From the NCBI RefSeq assembly GCF_900156645.1, contig NZ_FTOC01000004.1, positions 62,001 to 126,000 of the forward strand: a DNA stretch of 64,000 nucleotides. Reading direction: 5' to 3'. The notes under the pieces are model-generated. The model was not told the DNA's origin. It was given only the letters and a program-made list of their open reading frames with translations, and searched no databases. Positions 60,330-64,000 of the stretch are shown here, one piece after another. Position 1 is the stretch's first letter; each line of letters starts with the position of its first letter. Origin of the DNA: Salimicrobium flavidum (GTDB lineage: Bacteria > Bacillota > Bacilli > Bacillales > Halobacillaceae). The position numbers and the translations under genes were made by a program.

Positions 60330-61595
60330 ATGGGTCAGGGGAAAATACTGAAGAACCTTCGTAAAAAGAAAAATTTGAGCCAGGAAGAGGTAGCCAGATC
60401 CATTGTATCTACCTCCTACCTTTCACGTATCGAAAACGGTAAAATTGAAGCGAACGAAGAGACCCTCTCCCTGCTTTATCAAAGGGTAGGAGTCGATTAT
60501 TCAGAGCAAAAAGATGAAACTTCCACGATTCAAAGTCTTCTCCTCGAGTGGGAGTCTCCCCTTCTTGAAAACGATAAAGAGAAAACTCGGGATATTTATC
60601 ACTCATTACTCGATTATATAACGGAAATGACCCCTTTCCCTCTACAACTCGAATTCCATATCAAACGTATCCGGCATTTTCTGACGAATCCTGATTTGGA
60701 TAAAGCCCGCGAGTCCGTAAATTTCTCCGAACAGTTCTCGGACCACCTGGATACTCGTCTACGTTTTCTATTCCATAAACATATCGGTAATTACCACTGG
60801 TCTGCCTCAAATCCGGACTACGCAGAGTATCACTTCAACCAGGCGCTGCGGGAATATTCCGGGATAAACTTTCACGAACTCGAGAAGGCCGATCTGCATT
60901 TTCTTCACTCACTCGTTCTATACACTCTTAGGAAAGAATCACTATGTTTTTATAATGCGGAAGAGGCACTGAGAATTTTCCAGTCTCACTACCGACCGAA
61001 ACAGTGTATGAAGGTTCATATCCAGCTCGGCATCTGTCACAGTAGAATCGGTGATTTCCCGACGTGCCTTTTCCATTATGAAAAAGCGAAAGCACTGGCT
61101 GAATTTCTGGACTTACCGTCATTCCTCGGAATTATCGAGCATAATTTCGCTAATATGTATGTCCGGATGCAAAACTATGAGCAGGCCGTCGCCCATCTCA
61201 CCGAAGCGATGAATCATAAAGACAACAGTACGGAGAGTTTCGCTTATTCGCTAGTACTTCTTCTGGAAGTAAGGTATGAACAAAAGGATACGTCTTCCTG
61301 TATAGAACTGTTGGATACCTTCGATTATTTACTGAAGGATCTCTCCGACAGACTTACACCGATACAGGAAATGAAGTTTTTCCGTCATTTTCTCACTACC
61401 GGGAAAGATGAATGGGAGAGGTTTCTTGAGAAAGAGTTCTTCCCTCGTCTTGAAGCCAGCAAGGAGTCCCGGAAAATCATGAAATATGCGAAAACAACTG
61501 CCGCTTATTATGAAAAAACCGGTTTTTACAAAAAATCTGCGCACTATTACCGACTGGCGTTAGAGAATAGTGAAGAAGTGCTCGGGTATAGATAA
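60330..61595 (+). CDS. XRE-family regulator with TPR domain (RRNPP-like)
   Basis: A 421-residue protein with an N-terminal helix-turn-helix (ILKNLRKKKNLSQEEVARSIVSTSYLSRIENGKIEANEETL, residues 5-50), then about eight tetratricopeptide-like helical hairpins (DYAEYHFNQALREY, GDFPTCLFHYEKAKALAEFL, QNYEQAVAHLTEAM, GFYKKSAHYYRLALENSE). The layout matches peptide-sensing RRNPP regulators (PlcR, NprR, AimR-like). No signal-peptide-bearing short gene was found directly downstream, so a peptide ligand is not established. GGAAGGAG lies ten bases before the ATG. Confidence 0.8.
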   Translation: MGQGKILKNLRKKKNLSQEEVARSIVSTSYLSRIENGKIEANEETLSLLYQRVGVDYSEQKDETSTIQSLLLEWESPLLENDKEKTRDIYHSLLDYITEMTPFPLQLEFHIKRIRHFLTNPDLDKARESVNFSEQFSDHLDTRLRFLFHKHIGNYHWSASNPDYAEYHFNQALREYSGINFHELEKADLHFLHSLVLYTLRKESLCFYNAEEALRIFQSHYRPKQCMKVHIQLGICHSRIGDFPTCLFHYEKAKALAEFLDLPSFLGIIEHNFANMYVRMQNYEQAVAHLTEAMNHKDNSTESFAYSLVLLLEVRYEQKDTSSCIELLDTFDYLLKDLSDRLTPIQEMKFFRHFLTTGKDEWERFLEKEFFPRLEASKESRKIMKYAKTTAAYYEKTGFYKKSAHYYRLALENSEEVLGYR

Positions 61596-61807
61596 TGAAC
61601 CTTCCGGACAAGTGCAGCAGGAGGTGAAAAGAAGACCCACAATCAATTTACTAAGCAAGGACTCCCCTTATCGGCTCTCTAAGGCCCCTGACCATTCAAA
61701 ATTCTATGCAAGATATCGGATTTTTCGATAAATTTCGTTCATTATAATAGCTACTTCTCTTTTTCCATGAGGTAATTATGTTATTATTCTTACTTCCAAA
61801 AGGAGAA

Positions 61808-64000
61808 ATGAGCCTAATGAAGAAATGGTGGATCGGCGGTATCTTTGTTCTTTTATTGCTTCTTCCCTTCATTTTATGGAAACTATCATACGGGGAGACG
61901 CTGCAAACACTGATCAGTGATGAGAGCGTTTCAGATGAATCGACCCGTGAACATAAAGGAGTGATGCGTAACATGGACAAAGAGAGCCCTGCACGTGTCG
62001 CGGACGGAGAATTTGAAATCTACAAAGATGGGGAATAGACCAGCACTCTGATCAAAGGAGTGAATATGCGAATGGCTAAGCCCGGAACGTTTACTGGTGA
62101 AGCAGCCATCACTCAAGATGAATAATCGCGCTGGTTCCGGCAAATCAGTGAAATGAATGCGAATGCGCTCCGAGTATATACACGACATCCACCTGAGTTC
62201 TACAATGCGCTGAAAAAACATAATGAAAAGGCTGAAGACCCTCTTTATATATTCCATGGTGTATGGGCAGAAGAAGAACCGCTCACTGAAACACTGGATA
62301 GCTTCAACGAAGAAAGTACGAGCAAGTTCCGTAGTGAGATTCAGAGCCTGATAGATGTCGTCCATGGCAACGCGGATATCGAGGAAGAACCCGGTCACGC
62401 CAGCGGCGCATATACAGCTGATGTTTCGGAGTATGTAGCGGGTTGGATCATAGGGGTGGAATGGTACCCCGAAATGGTGAAAGGTAAAAACGATAAACAT
62501 GAAGGTATCGGAAAGTACGACGGGGACTATGTGTTTACAGAAAATGCTTCACCTTTTGAACATTGGCTCACTTCCATGATGGACTTCACTATTCGTTATG
62601 AAATGAAAATTATAATACGCAACGGCCGATAAGCTTTACGAACTGGGTCACTACCGACTTTCTCGACCATCCCTCAGAGCCCATTCCTGAGGAAGATATG
62701 GCAAGGGTGGATCCGAACGTAATTAAGACGAAAGAAAGCTTCACCAGTGGCATGTTCGCTTCCTACCACGTGTATCCCTATTATCCCGACTTTCTTAATT
62801 ACGATGAGGAGTATCTGGAGTATACGGATCATCGAGGAGAAAAGAATAGTTATGCCGGCTATTTGAACGACCTCATTTCCCAGCACGACATGCCGGTACT
62901 CGTTGCCGAGTTCGGGGTACCCGGTTCCCGGGGGATGACCCACGAGAATCCGTTCGGGCTCGACCAGGGTCACCACTCGGAACAGGAACAGGGAGAAATC
63001 AACAGCAGATTATTCGAAGATATCGTGGCTGAAGGAGCGATGGGAGGACTCGTGTTCACATGGCAGGACGAATGGTTCAAACGTACGTGGAACACGATGG
63101 ACCTGGATAACCCGGACCGACGTCCCTTCTGGTCCAACGCCCAGACGAACGAGCAGCAGTTCGGCCTTCTTTCCTTTGACAGCTTAAAAAGAAAAATCGA
63201 CGGGAAGGGAACCCCCTGGAAAGACAAAGAACTGGCACGGAAAAGAAACGATGCTCTTCGTTCTTTTGCAGTCGACCATGACGAGGGATATCTATATCTC
63301 AGAATAGAAACGTCCGGGGACTTCTCCTTCAAGGGAAATAGCCTGAACCTCGGCATAGATACGATCCAGGACCAGGGAATCACAAGCTCAGGCGAAGCTA
63401 CTTTCGACCGGGGCATTGATTTCCTTCTTGAAATACAGGGGAAAGACGAGGCGACTTTGAAAGTGGACAGTTACTACGACCCTTTCTACTATCAATATGG
63501 TGAAATCCTAGAAAGCATAGAGAATAAACCTTATGCAAAAGAAAAGGATAACGGGAGGTTGCACCCGATCCGTCTTGCTTTGAATAAAGAGCTCACCCTT
63601 CCGGAATCTGGAGAAGTGGTACCTTTCACTTCCTACGAAACAGGTATCTTAAAGCACGGAAATACCGACCCTGTGGCGGAAAGATATAACTCACTGACCG
63701 ACTATTCCATCGATGGGAATATTGAGAAGTCAGAATCCCGTGGCTGTTGCTGAATATCAAAGACCCGAGTCAAAAAGAGCAGATGGCCGACCTCTGGAAG
63801 GATGGCCTTGAAGAGTCCCGGTCGTTTGAGGATTTCCGATTTGCAGCATTCATTCAAAATCAAGAAGGAACACTTACGGACGTTTTGCCCGACCAACCGG
63901 CCTCCTCGATCTCCGAATATATGAGCTATACATGGGAGAACTGGAACCTTCCTGAGAATGAGGAACGGTTGAAACAGTCTTACGATATTCTTCAAAAAAC
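61808..64000 (+). pseudogene. Membrane-anchored glycosidase-like gene with multiple lesions (runs off right edge)
   Basis: Reads as one protein in pieces: an N-terminal anchor (MKKWWIGGIFVLLLLLPFIL), then a TIM-barrel glycoside hydrolase-like region (NANALRVYTRHPPEFYNALKKH, GWIIGVEWYPEM, PVLVAEFGVPGSRG with a candidate catalytic Glu, GLVFTWQDEWFKRTWN). Lesions: TAG at 62036-62038 (W expected), TAA at 62123-62125, a frameshift near 62605-62630 and another near 63725-63750. After the last one WLLLNIKDPSQ continues to the edge. Start at 61808 or 61817. I recall long proteins of this type next to family 2 glycosyltransferases in Bacillus, but the exact family is uncertain. Confidence 0.75.

Noticed and set aside
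1-64000. Searched by eye for rRNA, tRNA, CRISPR arrays, prophage or integrase genes
   Set aside because: None seen. No tRNA-like cloverleaf with a CCA end, no regularly spaced short repeats with unique spacers, and no phage structural or recombinase genes.

Overview
The window looks like the chromosome of a low-to-mid GC, spore-forming-type member of the Bacillaceae. The evidence is strong AGGAGG-type ribosome binding sites, GTG/TTG starts, TPP riboswitches in Bacillus style, a CcpA-type cre site, a complete yngJIHGFE-like operon and many small lipoproteins. Proteins rich in Asp/Glu fit a moderately halophilic genus (Halobacillus/Salimicrobium-like), but the genus is an inference. No rRNA, tRNA, CRISPR array or prophage was seen.

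Layout. 1-6.5 kb: a Gram-positive Pel exopolysaccharide locus (pelD-pelE-pelA deacetylase-pelF on the minus strand, running off the left edge), with a secreted GH114 galactosaminidase and a UDP-sugar 4-epimerase on the opposite strand. 6.6-11 kb: membrane proteins, a frameshifted Crp/Fnr regulator, a frameshifted glutaredoxin, a free-standing candidate small RNA and a LytR-CpsA-Psr cell-wall ligase. 11-14.7 kb: a thiamine salvage operon thiW-tenA-thiD-thiM-thiE with two TPP riboswitches, one before thiW and one between thiW and tenA. 14.8-40.1 kb: an accessory region with about twenty small lipoproteins and membrane proteins, mostly on the minus strand. Among them are Maf, a 2-oxoglutarate dioxygenase, an aldo/keto reductase, an SLH-anchored SGNH esterase, two GNAT acetyltransferases and a metallophosphoesterase. 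The ATP-grasp / alpha-E / transglutaminase three-gene system sits at 35.8-39.1 kb. 40.2-44.2 kb: an AMP-forming acyl-CoA synthetase with a cre site, CsbD and a formate/nitrite transporter. 44.3-52.6 kb: a seven-gene leucine/branched-chain acyl-CoA degradation operon behind a TetR regulator and a palindromic operator. 52.8-64 kb: small membrane proteins, a PadR/HAAS/beta-propeller module with an in-frame stop, a protein made of twelve 14-residue repeats, an XRE-TPR regulator, and a long decayed glycosidase-like gene running off the right edge.

Three themes stand out. First, a family of short inverted-repeat elements with GGCTCTGTTA-like ends and 8-bp target duplications occurs four times; one 722-bp copy splits a CPBP protease gene and carries a small gene. 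Second, two unlinked candidate small RNAs (about 9.06-9.20 kb and 28.43-28.57 kb) each have their own promoter and terminator and share the motif GTGGRAAG...ACTCATCTGYACACRCA. Third, broken genes are unusually common (frameshifts, nonsense codons, an insertion), mostly in small accessory genes, so either ongoing decay or residual sequence errors must be considered.
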